28,166 bases of DNA from Patulibacter sp041648495 (lineage in GTDB: Bacteria; Actinomycetota; Thermoleophilia; Solirubrobacterales; Solirubrobacteraceae). The DNA lies in NCBI GenBank assembly GCA_041648495.1, contig JBAZOW010000006.1, positions 1 to 28,166 on the forward strand, in the 5' to 3' direction. The translations under genes and the position numbers were made by a program. This document shows, piece after piece, positions 7,182 through 14,796 of this stretch (its first letter is position 1; the number at the start of each line of letters is the position of its first letter). Under the pieces are notes generated by a model, which worked only from the letters and a program-made list of their open reading frames with translations, was not told the origin of the DNA and did no database searches.

Positions 7182-8765
7182 TCAGACCAGCCCGACGACC
7201 CCCGCCATCAGCGTCACGCCGGTGACGATCACGACCGCGCCGATCACGTCGAAGACCAGACCGGACCGGACCATCTTGGTGATCGGGACCATCCCGGACC
7301 CGTAGACGATCGCGTTGGGCGGCGTGGAGACCGGGAGCGCGAACCCGTAGGACGACCCGAAGACCGCGGCGAGCGCCGGGATCAGCGGTTCGACCCCGGC
7401 GGCCGCCGCGATCGGCAGCACGATCGGCACGACGATCGAGACGCTGGCGGTGTTCGACGTCGTCTCCGAGATCACCACCGCCACGACGGTGGCCAGCAAC
7501 GTGATCGTCAGCAGCTCCGAGACGCCGAGCGTGTCGGCGAGGTTGGTGCCCACGACCTTCGCGAGCCCCGTGTCCGCGAGCAGTCCGCCGAGGGCGATGC
7601 CCGACCCGAACAGCAGGATCGTGCCCCAGTCGATCTTCGACGCCTCGTTCCAGGTCAGCGTGAACCGCCGCTTGGCCCAGTCGATCGGCAGCACGAACAG
7701 CAGCGCCGCGGCGACCAGCGCGACGACGCCCTCGTCCGCCCGATCCAGCAGGTTGTTGTAGATCTCGGACTCGTCGCCCGCGATCAGCCCGACCACCCCC
7801 GGGAGGACCCAGAAGGTGACCGCGAAGCCGAACGCGATCAGCGTGTTGCGCTCGCCGCGCGACATCGTGCCGAGCTTGGCGCGCTCCTCCGCGACGTACT
7901 CCTCGGCGCCCTCCAGCCGCCGCACCTCGGGACGGTTCAGCGCGATCAGCACGAAGCAGAGCACGCCGAACATCACGAAGACGATCGGGGCAGCCGTGGC
8001 GACCCAGTCGAAGAAGGTGATCCGGGTGCCGGTCTCGTTCTCGATGAACTCGCGCCCGATCAGGTTCGGCGGGCTGCCGATCGGCGTCAGCAGGCCGCCG
8101 ATCGAGGCGCCGTAGGCGATCATCAGCATCAGCGCGGTGGCGAACCGCAGGCGGTCGGGATCGTGGTCGCCCTCGGACTGCTCGGCCACCATCTTCGCCA
8201 GCGTGCCGACGATCCCCATCCCGATCGGGAACAGCATCGCCGCGGCGGCGGTGTTCGAGATGAACGCCGACAGGACCGCGGAGATCGCCCCGAAGGCGAT
8301 GATCGTGCGGTACGTCGATCCGGCGACGCCCGGCAGGCTGAGGACCCCGAACGCGAAGCGCCGATCGAGTCCGTGGACGCGCATCGCCTGGGCGATGATG
8401 AACCCGCCGATGAAGAGGAAGATCGTCGACGACGAGAACGCGCCGAAGACCACGTCGGCGGCGGGATCCTCGGCGTCCTGGGGGACCGCGTTGAGGATGA
8501 TCGCCAGCGCCAGGCCGAGGACCGCCGTGACGGGGATCGGGATCGCCTCGGTCAGCCACCAGACGATCACGAAGACGAAGACCGCCGCCAGCCGCTGCTG
8601 CTCCGGCTCGAGGCCGAGCGGCAGCACCAGCATCAGCGCGAACAGGACTGGTCCGAGGAACAGGCCGGTGGTTCGGCGCATCCGCTCGAACTGCTGCTCC
8701 CGCGGCGACAGGGTCTCCACCTGCTCGTCGAGGGTCTTGTACGTCCCGCCGCCTTCCGCCGCCAT
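7182..8765 (-). CDS. SLC13/DASS-family sodium-coupled dicarboxylate (anion) transporter
   Basis: The 527-aa, strongly hydrophobic protein has 11 or more helices and the two SNT motifs that define the family's sodium/substrate sites: ISNTA at 169-173 and TSNTAS at 436-441. It also has TPIGSPPN at about 227-234 and the pseudo-symmetric STPPNAIVYGSG near the C terminus. Members import succinate, fumarate, malate, citrate or sulfate; the TPIGSPPN type and the nearby fumC favour C4-dicarboxylates, by inference. The ATG at 8765 has a purine-rich Shine-Dalgarno (GGGGAGAG). The gene follows the VOC gene by 93 nt on the same strand, so an operon is possible. Confidence 0.9.
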   Translation of the reverse strand: MAAEGGGTYKTLDEQVETLSPREQQFERMRRTTGLFLGPVLFALMLVLPLGLEPEQQRLAAVFVFVIVWWLTEAIPIPVTAVLGLALAIILNAVPQDAEDPAADVVFGAFSSSTIFLFIGGFIIAQAMRVHGLDRRFAFGVLSLPGVAGSTYRTIIAFGAISAVLSAFISNTAAAAMLFPIGMGIVGTLAKMVAEQSEGDHDPDRLRFATALMLMIAYGASIGGLLTPIGSPPNLIGREFIENETGTRITFFDWVATAAPIVFVMFGVLCFVLIALNRPEVRRLEGAEEYVAEERAKLGTMSRGERNTLIAFGFAVTFWVLPGVVGLIAGDESEIYNNLLDRADEGVVALVAAALLFVLPIDWAKRRFTLTWNEASKIDWGTILLFGSGIALGGLLADTGLAKVVGTNLADTLGVSELLTITLLATVVAVVISETTSNTASVSIVVPIVLPIAAAAGVEPLIPALAAVFGSSYGFALPVSTPPNAIVYGSGMVPITKMVRSGLVFDVIGAVVIVTGVTLMAGVVGLV

Positions 8766-8858
8766 CGCTCTCTCCCCGGTAGCTCGCTCCCGACGGCTCG
8801 CAGGCGAACGCCGGTGATCGCGTACTACCCGAAATCCGGTGGCGTTACCCGCGGCGGC

Positions 8859-9611
8859 TCACCACGGCACGGCCCACAGCTCGGTGGCGCTGCCGACCGG
8901 CACCGGCTCGCCGAGCGTCAGCCCGGGCACGCCGTGCAGCTCGATCGCGACCGCGCCGGGGGTCGCCGCGCGGTCCCGCGTCGGGAACCACGGCCGCCAC
9001 TCGCGGACGCAGATCAGCAGGCCGGACTCGTCGCCCATCGCCGCGAACCCCGTCGCGGGATCGCCGAACCACCGCGGCAGGCCGAGGCCCTCCAGGCGGT
9101 CGACCAGCGCGCCGACGTCGGGAGCCGTGATCCCGACCTCGCTGATCCCGCGGATCAGCCCCGGTCCGTCGGCCCGCTCGCCGGTCGGCTCCCACGCCCG
9201 GCGGTGACGGGCGATCAGCTCGATCACGTGACCGCCGGGCGACTGGACGTAGACGCTGTGGGCGACCCACGCGGGGAAGTCGACGATCGTCTCGCCGTCG
9301 TCCAATGCGACCAACGGCGCGGCACGGCTCAACCACTCCGACGCCTCGACCAGCCGGTCCTCGGCGACCTCGAGCGCGACGTGGTGCGACGGCGCGGCAC
9401 CGCGGCCGTGGCTCTCGGCGCCGACCGGCTGGAACGCCAGTACCCCGTCCCCGACCCGGACCGCGAAGCCCCCGGCGGGAGCGCCGGGCGCGATGTCCAG
9501 GCCGAGGCGCCCGGTCCACCACGCCTGCTCGTCCGCCATCCGCGTCGTGGTCAGCGTGACGCGACGGATCCGCGGCGCGGCGTTGGACGAGGGCGGCGGG
9601 GGCGAGGACAC
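8859..9611 (-). CDS. Two-domain VOC (glyoxalase/dioxygenase fold) protein
   Basis: The start GTG 9611 is chosen because a TAGCGT box lies 7 nt upstream; it gives 250 aa. The N-terminal VOC unit spans about residues 14-130 (RIRRVTLTTTRMADEQAWWTG, then HHVALEV, then GGHVIELIAR). The second, more divergent unit spans about 145-250 (ISEVGITAPDVGALVDRLEGLG through AIELHG). Histidine/glutamate positions in the first unit (HHVAL, VIELI) could bind a metal. Such tandem VOC proteins include glyoxalase-like, bleomycin-resistance-like and extradiol dioxygenase-like enzymes; nothing here singles one out. The 3' end is 93 nt from the transporter gene start. Confidence 0.82.
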   Translation of the reverse strand: MSSPPPPSSNAAPRIRRVTLTTTRMADEQAWWTGRLGLDIAPGAPAGGFAVRVGDGVLAFQPVGAESHGRGAAPSHHVALEVAEDRLVEASEWLSRAAPLVALDDGETIVDFPAWVAHSVYVQSPGGHVIELIARHRRAWEPTGERADGPGLIRGISEVGITAPDVGALVDRLEGLGLPRWFGDPATGFAAMGDESGLLICVREWRPWFPTRDRAATPGAVAIELHGVPGLTLGEPVPVGSATELWAVPW

Positions 9612-9618
9612 CCCCGGG

Positions 9619-9624
9619 ACGCTA
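9619..9624 (-). promoter_or_regulatory. -10 box TAGCGT, 7 nt before a GTG start (leaderless type)
   Basis: Read on the minus strand, TAGCGT is followed by CCCGGGG and then GTG at 9611. It is the basis for the start chosen for the VOC gene. Confidence 0.55.
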
Positions 9625-9670
9625 GCCGGTCCGCCAACCGGGGACCGGTACACGGTCCGGGCCGGCCACC

Positions 9671-9694
9671 CCGGTGCCCGTCGGCGGGCACCGG
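9671..9694. other. Perfect 10-bp hairpin with TCGG tetraloop in a divergent intergenic region
   Basis: CCGGTGCCCG (9671-9680) and CGGGCACCGG (9685-9694) pair perfectly around TCGG. It lies upstream of both flanking genes, so it is not an obvious terminator. A second small inverted repeat GGACCG/CGGTCC (9642-9647, 9653-9658) precedes it. Confidence 0.55.
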
Positions 9695-9767
9695 ACCCTT
9701 GGGAGCGCCAGCTCGGGCCCACGGCCGACGAGGACGCCCTACACCCCGATCCGCGACGACCAGCCGA

Positions 9768-9800
9768 TAGCGTCACCCGCCGTCCGGGCCACCCCGGACG
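9768..9800 (+). promoter_or_regulatory. Candidate -10 TAGCGT and 5'-leader hairpin
   Basis: TAGCGT (9768-9773) is identical to the box of the divergent VOC gene. Downstream, CGTCCGGG (9781-9788) and CCCGGACG (9793-9800) form an 8-bp hairpin with a 4-nt loop at the start of the predicted leader of the gene at 9831. That leader then carries a Shine-Dalgarno-like CGGAGA. Confidence 0.4.
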
Positions 9801-9830
9801 CAAGATCCCCCCGAACACGGAGACCCTGAA

Positions 9831-10367
9831 ATGGGACTGAAGGACTGGCTGACGAAGAAGGCCATGGCGCGGCTGCCCGACCACCGCGCGATCGTGCAGG
9901 CGCACCTGGGCGCCGAGGACGAGGTACGGGGCCACGCGTTCGGCTACCCCGTCGCCTACGAGCGCGGCGGCAGGCACGGGCCGAACAAGCTCCTGTCGAA
10001 GGCCATCGACACCGCGACTAACGCCGTCCAGCAGGGCCGGCATGTCGGCGGTCCCGCGGACGGGATCGCGGCGTCCCTGCCGCTCGACAGCCAGGCGCAG
10101 ACGATGCTGGTGCTCTCCGCCCGGACGTTCTCCGGCTGGACCTTCGGCGTGATGAACAACGACGAGGAGCCCGAGCAGGCGTTCCGCGTCCCCCGCTCCG
10201 ACGTGCGGTCGATCGAGCGGACCGGCAAGACCCGCCAGGGCGGCACGATCGAGATCCGGATCACGTTCGCCGACGGATCGTTCGTCGACTGGCAGGTCCT
10301 CGATCAGGAGATGATGTGCGTCGGCTTCTGGGAGGCGGCCGAGGCCCTCGCCTCCCCGACCGCCTGA
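9831..10367 (+). CDS. Unknown protein, 178 aa, possibly PH-like
   Basis: ATG 9831 is preceded by CGGAGA about 8 nt upstream. The product starts with an amphipathic helix (GLKDWLTKKAMARL), has a central Gly/Arg-rich stretch (YERGGRHGPNK), and ends in a run of beta-strands (QTMLVLSARTFSGWTFG, QAFRVPRSDVRSIERTG, TIEIRITFADGSFVDWQVLD) with a final helix. The strand pattern resembles bacterial PH-like domains, but no family was recognised. There is no signal peptide or membrane segment. It is the last plus-strand gene before a palindrome-rich region and convergent fumC. Confidence 0.7.
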   Translation: MGLKDWLTKKAMARLPDHRAIVQAHLGAEDEVRGHAFGYPVAYERGGRHGPNKLLSKAIDTATNAVQQGRHVGGPADGIAASLPLDSQAQTMLVLSARTFSGWTFGVMNNDEEPEQAFRVPRSDVRSIERTGKTRQGGTIEIRITFADGSFVDWQVLDQEMMCVGFWEAAEALASPTA

Positions 10368-10390
10368 GGCACGTGCGAGCCGTCGACCCA

Positions 10391-10414
10391 CGCGCTCGGC
10401 GCGCGTCGAGCGCG
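10391..10414. repeat. Inverted repeat, first of four in a row
   Basis: CGCGCTCG (10391-10398) pairs with CGAGCGCG (10407-10414) around an 8-nt loop, directly past the stop of the unknown gene at 9831-10367. It could terminate that transcript. Confidence 0.5.
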
Positions 10415-10423
10415 ACCGCCAGC

Positions 10424-10443
10424 ACGTGATGCATGCATCACGT
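10424..10443. repeat. Perfect 20-bp palindrome
   Basis: ACGTGATGCA followed at once by its reverse complement TGCATCACGT. With no loop it is better suited to protein binding or cruciform formation than to RNA termination. Its right arm shares ACGT (10440-10443) with the next hairpin. Confidence 0.7.
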
Positions 10444-10478
10444 CGCGCCGCAGGCCATCGTGGCGTGCGGCGCGACGT
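10440..10478. terminator. Strong 13-bp hairpin with inner stem
   Basis: ACGTCGCGCCGCA (10440-10452) pairs perfectly with TGCGGCGCGACGT (10466-10478). Inside, GCCA/TGGC adds four more pairs around a TCG loop. Lying between convergent genes it is a good bidirectional terminator candidate, though without a U-tract. Confidence 0.6.
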
Positions 10479-10495
10479 ATCGCATGCCCGGCTGA

Positions 10496-10524
10496 GCGGC
10501 GCGGGGCGGCTCGCGCCGCGCCGC
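10496..10524. terminator. Hairpin just past the fumC stop
   Basis: GCGGCGCGG (10496-10504) pairs with CCGCGCCGC (10516-10524) around an 11-nt loop, 10 nt beyond the fumC stop on the minus strand. It is the likeliest fumC terminator. Confidence 0.55.
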
Positions 10525-10534
10525 GCCGGGTCCG

Positions 10535-11854
10535 TCAGCCCTGGTTGCCGCGGGCGATCTCGCGCAGGTTGATCGTGCGGTCGTAGAGGTCCGCGTCGAC
10601 GCCGTTGGCCAGTGCCACGTCGCGCAGCGGCTCGCCGGAGTCGGTGGCTTCCTTCACGATCTTCGTCGCCAGGTCATAGCCGATCGCCTCGTTGAGCGCG
10701 GTCGCCGTGGCCAGCGTGCCGGCGGCCGACGCGGCGGCGCCCTTCTCGTTGGCGGTGATCCCGTCGACGCACTTCTCGGCGAACGCGACCGACGCGGTCG
10801 AGAGCAGGTGGATCGACTGCAGCAGGTTGCGGGCGATCAGCGGGACGCGGACGTTCAGCTCGAACTGCCCCTGCATGCCGCCGATCGTGATCGCGGCGTC
10901 GTTGCCGATCACCTGCGCGGAGACCTGCAGCACGACCTCGGGCAGGACCGGGTTGACCTTGCCCGGCATGATCGACGAGCCCTTCTGCAGCTCGGGCAGG
11001 AACAGCTCGCCGATGCCGACGCGCGGACCGGAGCCCATCAGCGCGATGTCCTGGGCGATCTTGGTCAGCGAGACGGCGACGCTCTTCAGTGCGCCGGACA
11101 GCTCGACCAGGCCGTCGCGGTTGCCCTGGGCCTCGAACGGATCGGCCGGAGCGGCGATCAGCTGCAGGCCGGAGTCGGCGATCAACCGCTCGCGGACCTT
11201 CGGGGCGAACTCCGCCGGGGTGTTCAGGCCGGTGCCGGTGGCGGTGCCGCCGAGCGGGATCTGGCCGACGCTCGGCAGGGCGCGCTCGACGCGACCGACG
11301 CCCTGGCGGACCTGCGCGGCGTAGCCGGCGAACTCCTGGCCGAGCGTGACCGGGACCGCGTCCATCAGGTGGGTGCGGCCGGCCTTGACGATGTCGACGA
11401 AGGCGTCGGCCTTGGCCTGCAGCGACGTCTCGAGCTGCTTCAGCGCCGGGATCAGGCGGTTGGTCGCCTCGTCCAGCGCGGCCAGGTGGACGGCCGACGG
11501 GAACGTGTCGTTGGACGACTGCCCCATGTTGACGTGGTCGTTCTTGTGCGCGGCCTCGCCGGTCAGCGCCGAGATCACCTCGTTGACGTTCATGTTCGTC
11601 GAGGTGCCCGAGCCCGTCTGGAAGACGTCGATCGGGAACTGGTCGTCGTGGTCGCCCGCGACGATCGCCGCTGCTGCGGTCGAGATCTGGTCGGCGATCC
11701 CCTGGTCGAGCTTGCCCAGCTCGGCGTTGACCAGCGCGGCGGCGCCCTTGATCCGGGCCTGCCAGCGCACGACCTGGATCGGCACGCGCTCGCCGGAGAT
11801 CGGGAAGTTGTCGACGGCCTTCTGGGTCTCGCTGCCGTACAGGGTCTCAGCCAT
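10535..11854 (-). CDS. fumC: Class II fumarate hydratase
   Basis: The 439-aa product has the fumarase/aspartase signature GSSIMPGKVNP at 292-302, with the loop carrying the catalytic serine. It also has SGTSTNMNVNEV at about 82-93, HVNMGQSSNDTFPS at about 107-120 and THLMDAVPVTLGQE at 161-174. The MPGKVNP form (not MPAKVNP) favours fumarase over aspartate ammonia-lyase, and the adjoining VLPEVVLQVSAQVIGND is as in mycobacterial FumC. The enzyme interconverts fumarate and malate in the TCA cycle. ATG 11854 has a clear GAGGGA Shine-Dalgarno. It is monocistronic, with terminator-like hairpins on its 3' side and a likely -10 at 11978-11973. Confidence 0.93.
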   Translation of the reverse strand: MAETLYGSETQKAVDNFPISGERVPIQVVRWQARIKGAAALVNAELGKLDQGIADQISTAAAAIVAGDHDDQFPIDVFQTGSGTSTNMNVNEVISALTGEAAHKNDHVNMGQSSNDTFPSAVHLAALDEATNRLIPALKQLETSLQAKADAFVDIVKAGRTHLMDAVPVTLGQEFAGYAAQVRQGVGRVERALPSVGQIPLGGTATGTGLNTPAEFAPKVRERLIADSGLQLIAAPADPFEAQGNRDGLVELSGALKSVAVSLTKIAQDIALMGSGPRVGIGELFLPELQKGSSIMPGKVNPVLPEVVLQVSAQVIGNDAAITIGGMQGQFELNVRVPLIARNLLQSIHLLSTASVAFAEKCVDGITANEKGAAASAAGTLATATALNEAIGYDLATKIVKEATDSGEPLRDVALANGVDADLYDRTINLREIARGNQG

Positions 11855-11972
11855 GGTGTCCCTCGGGTGATCGAAGATGGGTGGGGGTGGGCGGGCACCA
11901 CATCCCCGGCGCGACGATCGCCCGGGGCCGCTCGTTCGGCGACGGGTGCACGGGTGGTGTGCGACCGCCCGG

Positions 11973-11978
11973 ACACTA
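11973..11978 (-). promoter_or_regulatory. Candidate fumC -10 box TAGTGT
   Basis: On the minus strand TAGTGT lies about 120 nt before the fumC ATG. It is bracketed by a 12-bp inverted repeat, GCGACGATCGCC (11911-11922) and GGCGATCGTCGC (11989-12000), which could be an operator pair. No good -35 is seen. Confidence 0.35.
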
Positions 11979-12086
11979 CTCCCCGACCGGCGATCGTCGC
12001 CCGCTCGCCCGGTGCTGATCGCCCCTCGGGACCGTGGCCGGCACGACCGCCGAGGGGTCCGATCCTCCGGGGCCGGAGGACCGCGC

Positions 12087-12092
12087 TACCGT
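12087..12092 (+). promoter_or_regulatory. -10 box TACCGT, 8 nt before a GTG start (leaderless type)
   Basis: TACCGT, then 8 nt, then GTG 12101. There is no Shine-Dalgarno in the 8-nt interval. Confidence 0.5.
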
Positions 12093-12100
12093 CACCGGTC

Positions 12101-13456
12101 GTGCCGTTGCGCTCCCCCTACGACCGCGAGATCGCGCGGCTGGCGATCCCCGCGCTGGGCACGCTGGCGGCCGAGCCGAGCTACCTGCTCGTCGACACGG
12201 CGATGGTCGGGCACATCGGCGGCCCCGAGGCCGGGCAGGCGCTCGCGTCGCTGGCGCTCGCCGCGTCGGTGCTGGCCACGCTCGCCGGGCTCGGCGTGGT
12301 CGCGGCCTACGCGACGACCGCCGCGGTGGCGCGCCTGGCCGGGGCGTCGGGGGCCGACGGCCGCCACGCCGACGACCTGCGGAGGATCGCCGCCCAGTCG
12401 CTCTGGCTCGGGCTGGCGCTGGGGGCGATCGGGGCCGTGGTCGCCGCGCTCGCGGGACCGCTCTGGGTCGGTGCGCTCGGCGGGCAGGGTGCCACGGCGG
12501 ATGGTGCGGTCCGCTACCTGCGGATCTCGGCCCCGGGGCTGGCCTTTGCCCTGCTGAGCATGGCCGCCCAGGGCTGGCTGCGCGGGACCGGGGACCTGCG
12601 GTCGCCGTTGCTGATCGTGCTGGTCGGCAACGCGGTCAACCTGGTGCTCAACCCGCTGCTGATCTTCGGCGTCGACCTGGGCCTGGACGGCAGCGCGATC
12701 GCCACGCTGACCGGGCAGACGGTGATGGGCCTGCTGTTCGTCCGACTGCTCTGGCGCGGCAGCGCCGATCCGCCCGGGGCGGCGTCGACGACGCGGCGAC
12801 GCCCGTCCCTGGCGCTGCTCCGGCGGATCGGGACCACCGGCGGCTTCCTGCTCGTCCGCTCGGGGGCGTTGCTGCTGACCTTCGCGGTGGCGTCGGCGGT
12901 CGCGGCTCGCGCGGGAGACCCGTCGCTGGCGGCCCACCAGATCGGCTGGCAGCTGTTCGTCTTCATCGCGCTGGTGCTCGACGCGCTGGCGATCGCCGGC
13001 CAGGTGCTGATCGGCCGGGCGCTCGGCGCGGAGCGGACCGACGAGGCGTTCGCCGCGTCGTCGCGGATGGTGCTGCTGACGGTGGCGTTCGGCACGCTGG
13101 TGGCGATCGTCCTGCTGATCGCCCGGGACCCGATCCTCGGACTGTTCACCGACGTCGAGGCGGTCCGCGACCGCGCCCGTGCGATGTGGCCCCTGCTCTG
13201 CCTGATGCTGCCGCTGGCCGCCGCGGTCTTCGCCTTCGACGGCGTGCTGATCGGCGCGGGCGACGCACGCTTCCTGGCGTTCGCGATGACCGGGGCCGCC
13301 GTGGTCGGCGTGCCGGTGCTGCTGGTCGCGCAGAGCGCGGGCTGGGGAATCGTCGGCGTCTGGGCGGGGATCAACGTGGTGATCGTCGCGCGACTGCTCG
13401 GTACCGGATGGCGGTACCGCGACCGACGGTGGGCCAGGACGGGCGCCTGGCGGTGA
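12101..13456 (+). CDS. MATE-family multidrug/toxin efflux transporter (DinF-like)
   Basis: The 451-aa product has 12 hydrophobic helices in two homologous halves. The first half starts with AIPALGTLAAEPSYLLVDTAMVGHIG, a hallmark of DinF-type MATE proteins, and contains QGWLRGTGDLRSPL; the second has the mirrored AAHQIGWQLFVF and GVLIGAGDARFL. MATE carriers export cationic drugs or toxic metabolites using H+ or Na+ gradients. GTG 12101 is chosen from the first family-like residues and from the TACCGT box 8 nt upstream. The frame stays open far upstream, antisense to fumC, but that part is not coding. The substrate cannot be inferred. Confidence 0.9.
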   Translation: MPLRSPYDREIARLAIPALGTLAAEPSYLLVDTAMVGHIGGPEAGQALASLALAASVLATLAGLGVVAAYATTAAVARLAGASGADGRHADDLRRIAAQSLWLGLALGAIGAVVAALAGPLWVGALGGQGATADGAVRYLRISAPGLAFALLSMAAQGWLRGTGDLRSPLLIVLVGNAVNLVLNPLLIFGVDLGLDGSAIATLTGQTVMGLLFVRLLWRGSADPPGAASTTRRRPSLALLRRIGTTGGFLLVRSGALLLTFAVASAVAARAGDPSLAAHQIGWQLFVFIALVLDALAIAGQVLIGRALGAERTDEAFAASSRMVLLTVAFGTLVAIVLLIARDPILGLFTDVEAVRDRARAMWPLLCLMLPLAAAVFAFDGVLIGAGDARFLAFAMTGAAVVGVPVLLVAQSAGWGIVGVWAGINVVIVARLLGTGWRYRDRRWARTGAWR

Positions 13457-13561
13457 AAGCCGCGCGTTGCTGGCCGGGAGCAGTTGGCCGGGCCGTAGCC
13501 GGTGAAGTGCTCCCGCGGGGGCGTCTGGCCAACAGATGCGTCTGACCGCGACGGGCCGACA

Positions 13562-13594
13562 TCGTCCGACCCCGGTGTACGCGAGGTCGGACGA
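13562..13594. terminator. 10-bp hairpin between convergent genes
   Basis: TCGTCCGACC (13562-13571) pairs perfectly with GGTCGGACGA (13585-13594) around a 13-nt loop. It lies between the MATE gene and the opposite small gene. The rest of 13457-13635 holds shorter GC-rich inverted repeats (for example GGGAGCA/TGCTCCC) and no gene. Confidence 0.6.
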
Positions 13595-13635
13595 CGGTCC
13601 AAGGCGGCGACCAGACGGCCGCCGCCCGCTAGGGC

Positions 13636-13788
13636 CTAGACGCGGGTGCGGCCACGGCTGGCGCTCAGGAGCAGCCAGACGAGCAGCACGACGGCGAGCA
13701 CGGCGAAGATGCCGCCACCCACCGCGACATCGGCGATGAACATCACGAGCGCGACGATGACGAGCGCAACCAGAAGTGTGTAGAGCAT
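13636..13788 (-). CDS. Small hydrophobic membrane protein, 50 aa
   Basis: ATG 13788 has an excellent Shine-Dalgarno (AAGGAGA, 6-nt spacing). The protein is two hydrophobic segments, about residues 2-22 and 25-43, joined by VGGG, and ends in a basic tail (SRGRTRV). Actinobacteria often encode such 50-55 aa hydrophobic proteins, whose role is not known. A GGGTAC sequence at 13819-13814 on the minus strand, about 25 nt upstream, resembles the -10 of stress (SigB-type) promoters, but the matching -35 is poor (GATT at 17-nt spacing). Stress regulation is therefore only a suggestion. Confidence 0.8.
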   Translation of the reverse strand: MLYTLLVALVIVALVMFIADVAVGGGIFAVLAVVLLVWLLLSASRGRTRV

Positions 13789-13871
13789 GCAGAATCTCCT
13801 TGATTCAAACCGTGTACCCGGGGCCGCCATCCGGCGAATCCCACTCACGGTGTTGGGGTGTTGTCCAACCC

Positions 13872-14696
13872 TTACCCGTCTTCGCCATCGCGAATCGTCA
13901 GTGGTTCGGGGAGGGCGAACCCCAGCTCCGCGCAGCGCTGCTCGATCCGCGCGATCACGGTCTCCAGCACCGCCACCCGCGCCCAGCGCTTGGACTCCGC
14001 CGGGATCAGGTCCCACGGGGCGTGGGCGGTGTCGGTCTCGGCAACCATCTGCTCGATCGCCTGCTCGTACGGCGCACGCTTCTCGCGGTTGCGCCAGTCC
14101 TCGGCGGTCAGCTTCCACGACTTCAGCGGATCGGTCCGCCGCCGCTCGAACCGGGCCAACTGCTCCTCGTCGCTGATCTGCAGCCAGAACTTGACGATGA
14201 TCGTGCCGTCGTCCGCGAGCTGCCGCTCGAACTCGCGGATCTCCTCGTAGGCCCGCCGCCAGTCGACCTCGGGCGTCAGCTGCTCGACCCGCTCGACCAG
14301 CACGCGGCCGTACCAGCTGCGGTCGTAGACGGCCATCCCGCCGCGTCCCGGCAGCGGGCCCCAGAACCGGTGCAGCCAGTGGTGGCGCAGCTCGGTCAGG
14401 GTCGGCGCGGCGAACTGGGCGACGCGCACGTGACGTGGGTCGATCGCGGCGGTCAGCCGGCGGATCGCCCCGCCCTTGCCGGACGCGTCCCAGCCCTCGA
14501 ACACGATCAACAGCGGCGGGCCCAACGGGTGATCTCGCCGGGACGGATCCTGGAGGTGATCGGCGTCCTCGGCCCCGATCAGGCCGCCGAGCGTCAGCCG
14601 CAGCTGGGTCAGCCGCTGCTGCGCCGCCGCGACGCGGACGTCCTGCTCGGTCCGCGAGAGCCGCAGGCTCAGGTCCAGCTCGTCGAGTCGCCCCAT
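13872..14696 (-). CDS. ppk2: Polyphosphate kinase 2 family enzyme (PPK2)
   Basis: The 274-aa product has the PPK2 Walker A loop GWDASGKGG at 68-76, the YDRSWYGRVLVERVE segment at 124-138 containing Walker B, and the basic lid region RTDPLKSWKLT. PPK2 enzymes transfer phosphate between polyphosphate and nucleotides in the cytoplasm. The SWYGRVLVERV form resembles the active domain of polyphosphate:AMP phosphotransferases (class II) more than class I NDP kinases; that subclass call is tentative. ATG 14696 has a TAGGCT box exactly 6 nt upstream, so the mRNA is probably leaderless. The gene is divergent from a MerR-type regulator 100 bp away. A short GGTTGG/CCAAC stem follows its stop. Confidence 0.9.
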   Translation of the reverse strand: MGRLDELDLSLRLSRTEQDVRVAAAQQRLTQLRLTLGGLIGAEDADHLQDPSRRDHPLGPPLLIVFEGWDASGKGGAIRRLTAAIDPRHVRVAQFAAPTLTELRHHWLHRFWGPLPGRGGMAVYDRSWYGRVLVERVEQLTPEVDWRRAYEEIREFERQLADDGTIIVKFWLQISDEEQLARFERRRTDPLKSWKLTAEDWRNREKRAPYEQAIEQMVAETDTAHAPWDLIPAESKRWARVAVLETVIARIEQRCAELGFALPEPLTIRDGEDG

Positions 14697-14702
14697 GCGC
14701 GG

Positions 14703-14708
14703 AGCCTA
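14703..14708 (-). promoter_or_regulatory. -10 box TAGGCT, 6 nt before ATG (leaderless type)
   Basis: On the minus strand TAGGCT-CCGCGC-ATG, with ATG at 14696. No Shine-Dalgarno is possible in this spacing. Confidence 0.6.
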
Positions 14709-14796
14709 CGGATCGGGATTCCCCTGCAAGGCATCGTGCGCACGGACGCTTGCCGCGCTTGCGCTGCGTACGCGCCTGCCCGAGGATCCGTCGTTG

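Noticed and set aside
10808..12100. Long in-frame extension upstream of the MATE gene
   Set aside because: It runs antisense to fumC and reads as low-complexity Asp/Leu/Gly sequence; MATE homology and a -10 box begin at GTG 12101.
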